64,000 nucleotides of DNA from Arthrobacter sp. (GCA_031277795.1 JAITLQ010000005.1:1-64000), one strand, 5' to 3'; shown: positions 52,915-61,733, numbered from the stretch's first letter. A program made the numbers and translations. Notes: generated by a model from the letters alone, not told the origin.

Positions 52915-54009
52915 TCAGCGCTCTAGATCGGTGACGACGACGCGCGCGATGGAGCCGTCCTTCAGGGCCTCGTAGCCCTCGTCGATCTGCGAGAGCGAGA
53001 TCGTCTTGGTGATGAGCTCGTCCAGCTTGAAGCGGCCCTGGCGGTAGAGCTCGGCGTACATGGGGATGTCGCGCTTCAGGTTCGAATGACCCATGTAGAC
53101 GGTGCGCAGGTTCTTGCGCGCCACGAGGAACTCGAGGGCGTTGATCTCGAGCTTCGCCTCGGGGCCGCCGATGCCGATGATGTACATCGTGCCGCCCTGC
53201 TCGAGCATGCCGGCGGCCTGCTTGAGCGTGGGGGCGGCGCCGACGAAGTCGAAAACGTGCGGGGCGCCGCCGCCGGTGATCTCCAAGACGGCCTCGACCG
53301 GGTCCTGCTTGGCCGAGTTGACGACGTGGGTGGCGCCGAAGTGGGTGGCGCGCTCGAGCTTGCCGTCGTCGATGTCGGTGACGATGATCGTGGTCGCGCC
53401 GGCGACCACCGCGCCCGAGATGGCGTTGAGGCCCACGCCGCCCGCGCCGATGATGACCACGGTCTCGCCCTGCTTCACGGCGGCCGTGTTGAGGACGGCG
53501 CCCGCACCGGTGAGCACGCCGCAGCCGATGAGGGCGGCCTGCGCCCACGGCATGTCGGCGGGCACCTTGGCGAGCTGACGATCGTCGATGAGGGCCTGCT
53601 GGGCAAAGCCGCCCAGGGCCATGCCCTGCGTCAGCTTGCTGCCGTTCAGGGACAGGCGCGGCTCGGCGTCGGCCGGGCGCTCGGTGCGCTCGGGATGCTC
53701 GCAGTTGACGAGGTCACCGCTCAGGCAGTGCAGGCACTGGCCGCAGGCCTGGATGAGGGAGCCCACCACGTGGTCGCCCACCCGGAACTCGGTGACGTCG
53801 GGTCCAACGGCCGAGACGATCCCGGCCACCTCGTGGCCAAAGATCGCGGGGAAGGCCCCGCCGATGCCGAAGTTGCGGGCCGAGAGGTCCGAGTGGCACA
53901 GGCCGGAGGCCTGCACGTCGATGAGCACCTCGCCGCCCTGCGGGGCAGCGATCTGCACCTCCTCGACGGTGAACGGAGCGCCGGCCTCGTGGACAACTGC
54001 TGCCTTCAT
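52915..54009 (-). CDS. Zinc-dependent alcohol dehydrogenase (class III-like)
   Basis: 364 residues. CHSDLSARNFG (about 37) and GHEVAGIV (about 60) hold catalytic zinc ligands, CGQCLHCLSGDLVNC (about 91) is an intact structural zinc site, and the NAD-binding GAGGVGLNAISGA is near 188. It resembles formaldehyde/aryl or mycothiol-dependent-type dehydrogenases; the substrate is not certain. The ATG at 54009 fits the family start (MKAAVVHEAG); a GTG four codons upstream is possible. A strong promoter precedes it. Confidence 0.85.
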   Translation of the reverse strand: MKAAVVHEAGAPFTVEEVQIAAPQGGEVLIDVQASGLCHSDLSARNFGIGGAFPAIFGHEVAGIVSAVGPDVTEFRVGDHVVGSLIQACGQCLHCLSGDLVNCEHPERTERPADAEPRLSLNGSKLTQGMALGGFAQQALIDDRQLAKVPADMPWAQAALIGCGVLTGAGAVLNTAAVKQGETVVIIGAGGVGLNAISGAVVAGATTIIVTDIDDGKLERATHFGATHVVNSAKQDPVEAVLEITGGGAPHVFDFVGAAPTLKQAAGMLEQGGTMYIIGIGGPEAKLEINALEFLVARKNLRTVYMGHSNLKRDIPMYAELYRQGRFKLDELITKTISLSQIDEGYEALKDGSIARVVVTDLER

Positions 54010-54091
54010 GTTGCACTTCACCTTTCATCACGGCCGCGCCGGGGGAGCGCGGCTCCTGGCCGCGGGATCTGACCGGGGCCATCAGCACGGG

Positions 54092-54120
54092 AGCCTAGGC
54101 TCGAACCAGCAACTGTGCAA
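54092..54120 (-). promoter_or_regulatory. Promoter of the zinc alcohol dehydrogenase gene
   Basis: On the minus strand TTGCAC (54120-54115), a spacer of exactly 17 bases, then TAGGCT (54097-54092). Two GTTGC motifs overlap the -35 side. Confidence 0.6.
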
Positions 54121-54186
54121 CAGGTGGTGCAGAAATGATGCGGGGGAGTGCTTGATGCGCGGCGATGCGGGTCGGCCATCCTCCCC

Positions 54187-54226
54187 TTGTGGATGCGGCG
54201 TGCATCACATAGTGTTACCGGTCACA
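54187..54226 (+). promoter_or_regulatory. Promoter with ACCGGT-centred operator before the glycosidase gene
   Basis: TTGTGG (54187-54192), 17 bases, TAGTGT (54210-54215). The near-palindrome TGTTACCGGTCACA (54213-54226) overlaps the -10 and start, and its ACCGGT core resembles LacI-family sites. No LacI gene is in the window. Confidence 0.5.
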
Positions 54227-54363
54227 TTCTTGTTTCTGTGCTCGCTTCCCCGCGGGCCGTCAGCGCCGCGCTCAGGAGGCCAGCGACGCCGGAACACGCC
54301 GCGACCGCCGGTCGCGTGCGGTGAATGTGCCGTGTCCCGCGCCCCCCTTCAGAGGAGCCACGC

Positions 54364-57300
54364 ATGTCATCACCGTTTCCTTGTCCCTCCGTTGCGCCCA
54401 GGCGGGGGAGACGACCGCGTCAGCGGGTCCTCGCCGCGACGTTGCTCGGCTCGCTCAGCCTGGGGCTGGGCCTGGTCCTGCCGGTATTGCCCACGGCGGC
54501 GGCGGTGGCTCCGTCCCTGCTGAGCGACGAGCGGGTGCGTCTGGACTTTGACGGGTCGCTGGCCGATAGCTCCGGCCACGGCCGCGACGCCTCGCTCTTG
54601 AGCTCCGCGGCGCCGTCGTCCAGCGAAAAGTACACCGAGGGCATCGCCGGGAAGGCGGCCGAGTTCGACGGCGCCACGGCGCTCACCCTGGGGAATGACG
54701 CCGCGCTCCTGCCCGAGAGCATGACGCTCTCCTTCTGGTTCAAGCCGGACGGCACGATGGGCTCGGGCGAGCAGATCTTTGCGTGGAACAAGCGCGAGTA
54801 CAACACCGACGGCTGGTACCTGAGCTCCGAGGGTTCGGGCATCCCGCTGGCGTTGTCGGTCGGCACGGGCAGCTCCCAGCCGTACAAGGTGTCGGTGCGC
54901 GGCAGCCGCGACGCCTTCTTCCCCAAGGATCGCTTCACGCATGTGGTCATCACCTTTGATGCGGCGAGCCACGAGGTGCAGATCTATCGCAACGGCCGCA
55001 GGCAGAGCACGCAGATCGACTACGCGGTGGGGAGCGACTCGCCCGGCCTCATCAAGGCCACCGCGAACACCCAGAGCACGCTTGGCTTCAACGGTCCCGT
55101 GTACAAGGGCGCGTTCTTGAAGGGTGCGCTGGACGAATACCGGATCTTCGGCAGGGCCGGCGGCGACGCGGACGCCGTGGCGCTGTACGCCGAGCACGAG
55201 CCGGACTTCACAACACGGACCGTGGCCCAGGAAGACGTCGATGCCCTGAAGCTCGCCTCCAGTGCAGCGGCGTCCTTCCGGCTGAGCACCACCGGTGCGC
55301 AGGGGACGGCCTTGGAGTGGTCCTCCTCGGATCCCGCCATCACGGTGGACGGCGAGACCGCCACGGTGCACCGCGGGGCCGAGGACCGCGAGGTGACGCT
55401 GACCGTCCAGGGCAGCTACGCGGGCTCGGCCGTCGTCTCGCGCACCTTCACCGTGGTGGTCAGGGCGGCCGCCGCCACCGCAGCCGACGAGGTGTATTCC
55501 TCCGCGGGCCTGAGCGAGGTCTCGCTCGGCGACGAGTACCTGGTCAACGCCAACGAACAGACGGTGAAGTACCTCCTGAGCCTCGATCCGGACCGCCTGC
55601 TGAGCGGCTTCATGACCGAGGCCGGGCTGACGCCTCAGGCGAAGCCCTACACCGGGTGGGAGGCCCTGACGGGGACCCGCTTCTCCGGTCACTTTGGGGG
55701 CCACTACCTCTCGGCGCTCTCCCAGGCCTACGCCACCACCGAGGACGAGGGGACGCGCGCCCAGCTGCTCGCCAAGATCACCACGATGGTGGAGGGGCTC
55801 GAGAAGGCGCAGAAGGCCTACGCCATCAAGGACCCCACGAACGCCGGCTACGTGGCGCCGTTCCCCGTGAGCTACCTGCCCTCGGGCAAGGATGGGCTCC
55901 TGGTGCCGTTCTATAACCTCCACAAGGTCCTGGCCGGCCTGCTGGACGCCCAGCGCTACGCCCCCGGAGCCATCGGTGACCGGGCGCTCGCCGTGGCGGA
56001 CGGCTTCGGCACCTGGCTGGACGGTTTTGCCACGCGCTACAACAACCCGCAGGCGCTGCTGCGCACCGAGTACGGAGGCATGAACGAGGCGCTGTATCGG
56101 CTCTACGAGATCACCCACAAGAGTGAGCACCGCAAGGCCGCCGAGGCGTTCGACGAGGTGAGCCTGTTCCGCTCCCTGGCCCAGGGCAAGGATGTGCTGG
56201 ATGGCCTGCATGCCAACACCACCATTCCGAAGCTGACGGGTGCGCTCAAGCGCTACACCGTGCTGACGCAGAATCCGGAGCTGGAGGCCACCCTCACGGA
56301 GTCCGAGCGGGCCGACCTGGACATGTACCGCCAGGCCGCGGAGAACTTCTGGCAGATGGTGGTGGACGATCACACCTACGCCAACGGCGGCAACAGCCAG
56401 TCCGAGCATTTCCACGCCGCGGATACCTTGTTCGAATACGCCAACAACGGCGTGGCGACGGGCTACGGAGAAAACTCCACGTCCGAGGGCTGCAACGAAT
56501 ACAACATGCTCAAGCTCTCCGCCGCCCTGTTTTCCCTCACGGGTGAGGTGAAGTACGCGGACTACTACGAGGAGACCTTCCTGAACACCATCGTGGCCTC
56601 GCAGGACCCGGACACGGGCATGGTCACGTACTTCCAGCCGATGACGGCGGGCTACTCGAAGACCTTCGGGCATCCCGAGGGGGAGTTCTGGTGCGATCAC
56701 GGCACCGGCATCGAGAGCTTCACGAAGCTGGCGGACGGCATCTACTTCACCCGCGGCAACGACGTGGTGGTCAATCGCTTCACGCCCTCCACGCTCGTGG
56801 ACGATCAGCGTGGCCTCAAGCTGGTGCAGAGCGGCGAGGTGCCGTCCCAGGACACCGTGACCTTCACGGTTCAGGATGCCCCGGGTGCCACCCTGCGCTC
56901 GGGGACCCGCCTCAAGCTGCGGGTCCCCTCATGGGCGGCCTCCGCCCCCGAGGTGCGCCTCAACGGCCAGCGCCTCGACCTCAGTGCCGTGGCCGGATAC
57001 CTCAGCGTGCCGGTCAAGACCGGGGACACGGTCGAGTACATGCTCCGGGCCGGCCTGCGCGTCGTGGCCGATGAGCAGAACCCGAACTGGGTGGCGCTGA
57101 AGTATGGGCCCGTGCTGCTGGCCACCGAACTGAACCGGGACCGGGTGGGTGAGAGCTACATCGCCGGGGTGCTGGTGCGCATGGGCACGAGGGACGCCTC
57201 GGCGGACGCCACCGTCACGGTGGCCTCCGCCGATGACTTCAGGGCGGACCCGAGCCTGCGGATTCAACGGGTCAAGGATGCCCACGGCGTCACCGGCAAC

Positions 57301-58761
57301 GCGGCGATGCGTTTCGAGCTGGCCGGCGCCGGGGCGGAACCCGGGCGCACCCTGGAGCCGTACTTCTCGCTGCACGAGGCCCGCTACGCGGTCTACATGA
57401 CGCTCGTGGAACCGGATTCGGAGGCCGCGCAAGCCGCCATCTTGAAGAAGAAGCAGCAGCTGCGCGATCAGGAAACCACCGTGGACCAGCTGACCTCCTT
57501 CGACAACAACAACTCGGAGGCCGGGAAGAACTACGCGTACAACCGCTCCGGGGTGGGCGTCTGGAAGGGACGCGCCTTCCGTGACGGCGAGGTGTCCGCG
57601 GACGCTTGGTTCTCCTACGAGCTCGCCGTGGACCAGTCAGCGCAGAAGAACTACCTCTGCGTCGACTACTACGGCGGCGACGTGGGGCGGACGTTCGATG
57701 TGCTCATCTCGGGGCAACTGTTCAAGCACGAGGCCGTGACCGATCGGCACGGCGCCGAGGACTTCTACCAGCAGTGCGACGAGATCCCGGCCCAACTGGT
57801 GGCCGAGGCCAAGGACAAGCTGGACAGCAACGGCGAGGTGCTCCTCGACGCCCAGGGCCACGCCATCAAGGTGGTCACGGTCCGCTTCCAGGGCAACGGC
57901 AAGAGCAATGTCGGCGGCGTGTTTGGTGTCTACACCCGCACGAGCGTCGAGTACGACACCCGCGCGCAGCTGAGCGTCCTGGAAGCCGCGCCGGGAACGG
58001 TGGCGCCGGGCCTGGCGGAGGGCGTCCACGAGTACGAGGTCAGCGTGCCCGCCGGCACCGCATCCGTGGCGCTGACCCTGCGCCCCGCCGTGGGCAGCGG
58101 CCTGGTCTACGTGGACGGCGTGCTGATCGACGACGCTCAGCCCCGCATCGCCTCGCTGGGGTCCGGCGCGGCCGCGGCCAAGGCCGGCGGGTCCGGGGAC
58201 GCGCTCCGAACCCTTGCCGTGCGCGCCGTGGCTCAGGACCACTCCACCTCCGCGGAGTACACGGTGCGGGTGGTGCGGGAGGCCGTGGAGCCGTCCGCCT
58301 CGAGCACGGAGGCGACCCCGAGCGGTGGCGGAACGACGACCCCGACCACCGGTACGACCCCGACCAATGGTGGAACGACCAACCCGACATCCGGCACGGA
58401 CGGCACCGACACGCCCTCGACGGGCGGGTCGACCGCGGGCACGGGTGGCACCACCCCTCCGGCCTCGAGCGTGCCGGGCGGTTCGGCGGGGAGCAACGGC
58501 ACCGGCGGGAACGGGGCTCCCAGCTCCTCCGCGGCCGGGGACCCTGGCTCCGCTGGCGGGTCCTCATCGTCGCCGTCGCTGAGCTCGCACGCGGCGGGCC
58601 CCGGTTCGAGGCAGGGGCAGGATGGAGGCCAAGAGCCCTCGGAGGAAGCGGGCTTGGCCGCCACGGGTGCCGTGGTGGTGCCCCTCGCACTGCTGGCCGC
58701 GCTGCTGCTGGGCTGCGGTGCCTGGTTGATGCGCCGCGGCGCGAGCCGTCGTCACGGGTGA
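54364..58761 (+). CDS. Secreted, wall-anchored GH127/146-like beta-L-arabinofuranosidase
   Basis: 1465 residues. Signal peptide at about 20-55, with a twin-Arg-free basic start. A LamG/concanavalin-like domain follows (about 57-245), then an Ig-like domain (about 300-378) and the catalytic DUF1680 (GH127/GH146) domain (about 385-890). A C-terminal beta domain lies at about 1030-1200 and a cadherin-like beta sandwich at about 1205-1315. A Ser/Thr/Gly/Pro-rich wall spacer (1316-1425) leads to the sorting signal: Leu1431-Ala-Ala-Thr-Gly1435, a hydrophobic helix and MRRGASRRHG. The LAxTG motif suits class E sortases. Catalytic residues are Glu708, Cys710 and Cys777 (FWCDHGTG), by analogy to Bifidobacterium HypBA1. 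The second cysteine of the usual FWCC is Asp778. It would release arabinose from plant or glycoprotein glycans outside the cell. GAGGAGCC precedes the ATG at 54364. Confidence 0.85.
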   Translation: MSSPFPCPSVAPRRGRRPRQRVLAATLLGSLSLGLGLVLPVLPTAAAVAPSLLSDERVRLDFDGSLADSSGHGRDASLLSSAAPSSSEKYTEGIAGKAAEFDGATALTLGNDAALLPESMTLSFWFKPDGTMGSGEQIFAWNKREYNTDGWYLSSEGSGIPLALSVGTGSSQPYKVSVRGSRDAFFPKDRFTHVVITFDAASHEVQIYRNGRRQSTQIDYAVGSDSPGLIKATANTQSTLGFNGPVYKGAFLKGALDEYRIFGRAGGDADAVALYAEHEPDFTTRTVAQEDVDALKLASSAAASFRLSTTGAQGTALEWSSSDPAITVDGETATVHRGAEDREVTLTVQGSYAGSAVVSRTFTVVVRAAAATAADEVYSSAGLSEVSLGDEYLVNANEQTVKYLLSLDPDRLLSGFMTEAGLTPQAKPYTGWEALTGTRFSGHFGGHYLSALSQAYATTEDEGTRAQLLAKITTMVEGLEKAQKAYAIKDPTNAGYVAPFPVSYLPSGKDGLLVPFYNLHKVLAGLLDAQRYAPGAIGDRALAVADGFGTWLDGFATRYNNPQALLRTEYGGMNEALYRLYEITHKSEHRKAAEAFDEVSLFRSLAQGKDVLDGLHANTTIPKLTGALKRYTVLTQNPELEATLTESERADLDMYRQAAENFWQMVVDDHTYANGGNSQSEHFHAADTLFEYANNGVATGYGENSTSEGCNEYNMLKLSAALFSLTGEVKYADYYEETFLNTIVASQDPDTGMVTYFQPMTAGYSKTFGHPEGEFWCDHGTGIESFTKLADGIYFTRGNDVVVNRFTPSTLVDDQRGLKLVQSGEVPSQDTVTFTVQDAPGATLRSGTRLKLRVPSWAASAPEVRLNGQRLDLSAVAGYLSVPVKTGDTVEYMLRAGLRVVADEQNPNWVALKYGPVLLATELNRDRVGESYIAGVLVRMGTRDASADATVTVASADDFRADPSLRIQRVKDAHGVTGNAAMRFELAGAGAEPGRTLEPYFSLHEARYAVYMTLVEPDSEAAQAAILKKKQQLRDQETTVDQLTSFDNNNSEAGKNYAYNRSGVGVWKGRAFRDGEVSADAWFSYELAVDQSAQKNYLCVDYYGGDVGRTFDVLISGQLFKHEAVTDRHGAEDFYQQCDEIPAQLVAEAKDKLDSNGEVLLDAQGHAIKVVTVRFQGNGKSNVGGVFGVYTRTSVEYDTRAQLSVLEAAPGTVAPGLAEGVHEYEVSVPAGTASVALTLRPAVGSGLVYVDGVLIDDAQPRIASLGSGAAAAKAGGSGDALRTLAVRAVAQDHSTSAEYTVRVVREAVEPSASSTEATPSGGGTTTPTTGTTPTNGGTTNPTSGTDGTDTPSTGGSTAGTGGTTPPASSVPGGSAGSNGTGGNGAPSSSAAGDPGSAGGSSSSPSLSSHAAGPGSRQGQDGGQEPSEEAGLAATGAVVVPLALLAALLLGCGAWLMRRGASRRHG

Positions 58762-58796
58762 GGCGCCTCGCCTGGCCCAGGGGTTGAGCCCCTGAA

Positions 58797-58839
58797 GCGA
58801 CCGGGCCCCGCCGTGGTCTTCACGGCGGGGCCCGGTCGC
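58797..58839. terminator. Perfect 19-bp hairpin after the glycosidase gene
   Basis: GCGACCGGGCCCCGCCGTG (58797-58815), loop GTCTT, exact complement (58821-58839), then TCTTAG. It ends the glycosidase and the convergent TetR gene. Confidence 0.9.
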
Positions 58840-58842
58840 GTC

Positions 58843-59472
58843 TTAGCTGGGGAGGTCGAAGAGCCAGGACGGGAGGATCGCCAGCGTGGTGCGGGCGTAG
58901 GCCTGGGCCGAGCGAGGTTGCGGTGTTTCGAGCCAGGCCCGGATGAGCCCCACCGTACCGGAGCCGATGTAGCGGGCGTAGACCGTGGCCGGGAGCGGCT
59001 CCGCGCCGTCGTCGGCCGGGGGAAGCACGGACGGATGGGCCTCGAGGTACTGCTCGATGGAGCTCTCGAAGTGCGAGGTGGTGATGCGCAGCAGCGCCGC
59101 GGAGGGGAGCTCGGGATCCCCGAGGCCGGTTTCGTAGACGCCGCGGTGGCGGTCCACGTGGTGGGCGATGCGCAGGGAGGCCTGGCGCCACGCCTCGCGC
59201 ATGGGCTCGCCCAGGGGGAGGGTGCCGAGCACAGAGCTCCGCCACACGTCGAAGTCCTCGTAGAGGGCGTCCCGCAGGAGTGCCTCCGGAGAATCGGCGT
59301 TACGGTAGAAGCTGGAGCGATTCACGCCGGCCGCCGCCGCGAGCTCCGAGACCGAGATGTCCTCGATGCGCCGGGTGGCGGTGAGCTCGAGCACCGCGGT
59401 GCGCAGCGCCGCCCGGGTGCGCTGGGCGCGCGGATCGAGGGTGGGAGTGGGCTGGGCGCGGTCGACGGGCAT
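58843..59472 (-). CDS. TetR-family transcriptional regulator
   Basis: 209 residues. The helix-turn-helix is RTRAALRTAVLELTATRRIEDISVSELAAAAGVNRSSFYRNADSPEALL (about 17-64). It is paralogous to the regulator at 62354-62998: residues 35-70 are largely the same. The ATG at 59472 has TAGCTT 7 bases upstream (CCAAGCTAGG on the plus strand), consistent with a leaderless mRNA. Targets are unknown; the ADH gene upstream (59618-60574) is transcribed in the same direction with a hairpin between. Confidence 0.83.
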   Translation of the reverse strand: MPVDRAQPTPTLDPRAQRTRAALRTAVLELTATRRIEDISVSELAAAAGVNRSSFYRNADSPEALLRDALYEDFDVWRSSVLGTLPLGEPMREAWRQASLRIAHHVDRHRGVYETGLGDPELPSAALLRITTSHFESSIEQYLEAHPSVLPPADDGAEPLPATVYARYIGSGTVGLIRAWLETPQPRSAQAYARTTLAILPSWLFDLPS

Positions 59473-59539
59473 GGGCGCCAAGCTAGGTGTCCTCTCAGGG
59501 GTGACGCAAACCGGGTGACGCGTGGGCACCCACGCCACG

Positions 59540-59568
59540 CGCCGCCCGCTCGAGGCGAGCGGGCGGCG
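59540..59568 (-). terminator. Terminator hairpin of the ADH gene
   Basis: CGCCGCCCGCTCG, loop AGG, and its exact 13-bp complement, between the ADH stop (59618) and the TetR gene start. Confidence 0.7.
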
Positions 59569-59617
59569 TCGTGCAGGGAAGTTCACGCCCCGGAAGGGGC
59601 GACACTCAGCGCGGGAA

Positions 59618-60574
59618 TCAGTCCCCGTACTGGGCGATGTAGCGGCCAACCACGCCGCCCTCGCGCAGGTGAGCCAGCGCGTCGGGGATGCCAGCGGGGG
59701 AGATGACGTTCATGGGCGGATTGAGCTGTCCCGACCTCATGAGCTCGTACAGGGCCTCGAGGTCCTCCTTGGTGCCGGACTTGGAGCCGAACACGCGCAG
59801 CTGCTTGAGGATCAACGGGAGGGTGCTGATCGTGGACTCGAGGCGGCCCATGCCCACCTGCACCAGCGTGCCGAACTCGGCGAGCGTCTCCAGCGCCTGC
59901 GCGGTGGTGGTGCCGAAACCGGCGTAGTCCACGATGAGGTCCAGGCCCCGGTCGGCGAAGTCGGTGATGGACTCGGCCACGCCGGCCAGGCCAATCTCGT
60001 CCTTGAGTTCGCGCGCCGAGGGGCTCAGGTCCGCGCCGTAGACCTCGGCGCCGAGCAACACGGCGACGCGGGCGCCGATGTAGCCGAGGCCGCCCAGGCC
60101 GATGACGCCCACCTTCTTGCCCTGGGCCGCGCCGCCGACGGCGACCATGGCGTGGTAGGCGGTCAGGCCGGCGTCGGTGGCCATGGCGCCAAGTTCGAAA
60201 CTGACCTCGTCGGGGAGCCTCACGAGGTTGGCCTCGGTGGCCCGCAGGTACGGGCCATAGCCGCCGTCCCAGGCGCCGTAGCCGATGGCGTCGCCGTCGG
60301 GCATCATCGGCGAGAGGCCAACGCGGTCGCCCACCTTCCACTGCTGCATGCCTTCGCCCACCTCGGTGATGACGCCGGCGTTCTCGTGGCCGAGCGTCAT
60401 GGGCAGGCGGGGGAACATGGACATCCAGCCGGCGTCGTCCAGCGCGGTGACGTCCGAGTGGCACACGCCGGCGGCGTGCACCTTGACGACCACCTCTCCC
60501 GGACCGGCGGTGGGGACGGGCACCTCCTCGAGGGTGAGGGGCTGGTCGGTTCCGTGGAAACGCCACGAGCGCAT
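59618..60574 (-). CDS. Zinc-type alcohol dehydrogenase lacking the structural zinc site
   Basis: 318 residues, medium-chain dehydrogenase. Catalytic zinc ligands are in AAGVCHSDVTALDDAGW (about 38) and LGHENAGVI (about 61), and the Rossmann motif is IGLGGLGYIGARVA (about 152). The structural Cys cluster is replaced by GLSPMMPDGDAIGYGAWDGGYGPYL, shortening the protein to 318 residues. GGGAG 8 bases upstream supports the ATG at 60574. An AT-rich 32-bp palindrome lies 64 bp upstream. Confidence 0.82.
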   Translation of the reverse strand: MRSWRFHGTDQPLTLEEVPVPTAGPGEVVVKVHAAGVCHSDVTALDDAGWMSMFPRLPMTLGHENAGVITEVGEGMQQWKVGDRVGLSPMMPDGDAIGYGAWDGGYGPYLRATEANLVRLPDEVSFELGAMATDAGLTAYHAMVAVGGAAQGKKVGVIGLGGLGYIGARVAVLLGAEVYGADLSPSARELKDEIGLAGVAESITDFADRGLDLIVDYAGFGTTTAQALETLAEFGTLVQVGMGRLESTISTLPLILKQLRVFGSKSGTKEDLEALYELMRSGQLNPPMNVISPAGIPDALAHLREGGVVGRYIAQYGD

Positions 60575-60637
60575 GATGAACTCCCTTGCTGTTGTTGAGG
60601 GAGGCGGCGGCGTCGGGATGGGCGTCGCGCCCTGTTC

Positions 60638-60669
60638 CCCAACTATAAGACATATGTTGTTTAGTTGGG
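60638..60669. promoter_or_regulatory. 32-bp AT-rich palindromic operator before the ADH gene
   Basis: Arms CCCAACTA and TAGTTGGG with a central ACATATGT; the intervening bases pair at most positions. TATAGT on the minus strand (60647-60642) is a -10 candidate inside it. AT-rich sequence is exceptional in this window. The regulator is unknown; either flanking TetR or the WYL protein is possible. Confidence 0.6.
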
Positions 60670-60722
60670 ATGCGGGGGGTGACGGTGCAGGACGGTGCAG
60701 GACGGTGCGACGGCGCGACGAC

Positions 60723-61709
60723 TCAGTGGCTGGCGTCGGCCGCGTTGCCGTAACGGCGGGCGAGGACGGCGAAGGCCTCCGCGAGCTCGGGCGGGCCGAG
60801 GACCTGCATTGGCGCCTCGAAGCGGCCGTACGAGGCGGCCAGCGCGCCCCAAGACCACGAGCCGGACTCGAGGGTGCAGCGACCGTCTGCCTGCGGGCGC
60901 ACGGTGCCATCGCCCGCGAACGGCAGGACCTCGTCCGCCGGCAGGTCGAGGAGGACCGTGCCGCGGCAGGGCCACCGGTTCGTGTCGGAGCCCTTGAAGC
61001 GGGCGGAGACGAACTCGTGGACGTCGGAACCGGGCACCTCGCGCGGGCTGAAGCGCGGGCCCGTGGGGGTGCGGGGTGTGAGGCGGTCGACGCTGAACAG
61101 GCGCCAATCGTCCCGCTCCAGGTCGAACGCCAGGAGGTACCAGCGGCCCTCCGCGGTGACGAGGTGGTGCGGCTCGACCCGGCGCGGCGGTGGGAAGGCG
61201 GCAGCCGGCGACGCGGCGCGGGGTGCGTAGTCGAAGCGCAGCACCTCGCGGGCGCGGATCGCCGTCGAGATCGAGAGCAGCACCTCGATCGATACCGACC
61301 CGGGGGTTCCGCTTCCCGGCCCCCGCCGGATCGCGGTGATTTCCAGGGCGTCGAGGCGTTGGCGCAAGCGGGAAGGCATCACCTGCCGCATCGTGGCCAG
61401 GGCCCGCAGGGCGGCCTCGCCGATGTCGGCCCCGGCGGCGGTGGCGCTTTGGAGGGCGACCGCGATCGCGACGGTCTGCTCGTCGTCGAACAGCATGGGC
61501 GGCAGTTCGCTGCCGGCCGCGAGCCGGTACCCGCCGGTGCTGCCCAGGGTCGCGTCGATCGAGTAGCCCATCTCGCGCAGGCGTTCGACGTCGCGCCGGA
61601 CGGTCCGGTCGCTGACCCCTAGCCGCGCGGCAAGGAGCGACCCCGGCCAGTCTCGCCTGGTCTGCAACAAGGACAGGAGGCTCAGGAGTCGCGAGGTCGG
61701 GGTGGTCAT
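60723..61709 (-). CDS. WYL-domain transcriptional regulator (YafY-like)
   Basis: 328 residues. The N-terminal HTH_11 is SRLLSLLSLLQTRRDWPGSLLAARLGVSDRTVRRDVERLREMG (8-50), followed by the WYL domain with EGRWYLLAFDLERDDWRLFSVDRL (about 180) and the WCX-type C-terminus (235-315). The ATG at 61709 is preferred; TAGAGT 5 bases upstream fits a leaderless mRNA. It is divergent from a VOC gene, a common pair in actinobacteria, with a CTAGTT-N3-AACTAG site between. Confidence 0.88.
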   Translation of the reverse strand: MTTPTSRLLSLLSLLQTRRDWPGSLLAARLGVSDRTVRRDVERLREMGYSIDATLGSTGGYRLAAGSELPPMLFDDEQTVAIAVALQSATAAGADIGEAALRALATMRQVMPSRLRQRLDALEITAIRRGPGSGTPGSVSIEVLLSISTAIRAREVLRFDYAPRAASPAAAFPPPRRVEPHHLVTAEGRWYLLAFDLERDDWRLFSVDRLTPRTPTGPRFSPREVPGSDVHEFVSARFKGSDTNRWPCRGTVLLDLPADEVLPFAGDGTVRPQADGRCTLESGSWSWGALAASYGRFEAPMQVLGPPELAEAFAVLARRYGNAADASH

Positions 61710-61718
61710 TCTCAAACT

Positions 61719-61733
61719 CTAGTTTCCAACTAG
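61719..61733. promoter_or_regulatory. CTAGTT-TCC-AACTAG operator between WYL and VOC genes
   Basis: A perfect inverted repeat immediately before the WYL gene start; the probable autoregulatory site. Confidence 0.5.

Larger units (their letters stand above)
54010..54363. other. 354-bp divergent region with two promoters
   Basis: It contains the dehydrogenase promoter (54092-54120, minus) and the glycosidase promoter with operator (54187-54226, plus). The 137-base leader of the glycosidase gene (54227-54363) shows no clear structure. Confidence 0.6.

Noticed and set aside
54370-56700. 776-codon minus-strand frame inside the glycosidase gene
   Set aside because: Antisense shadow; the plus-strand protein has signal peptide, catalytic motifs and anchor.
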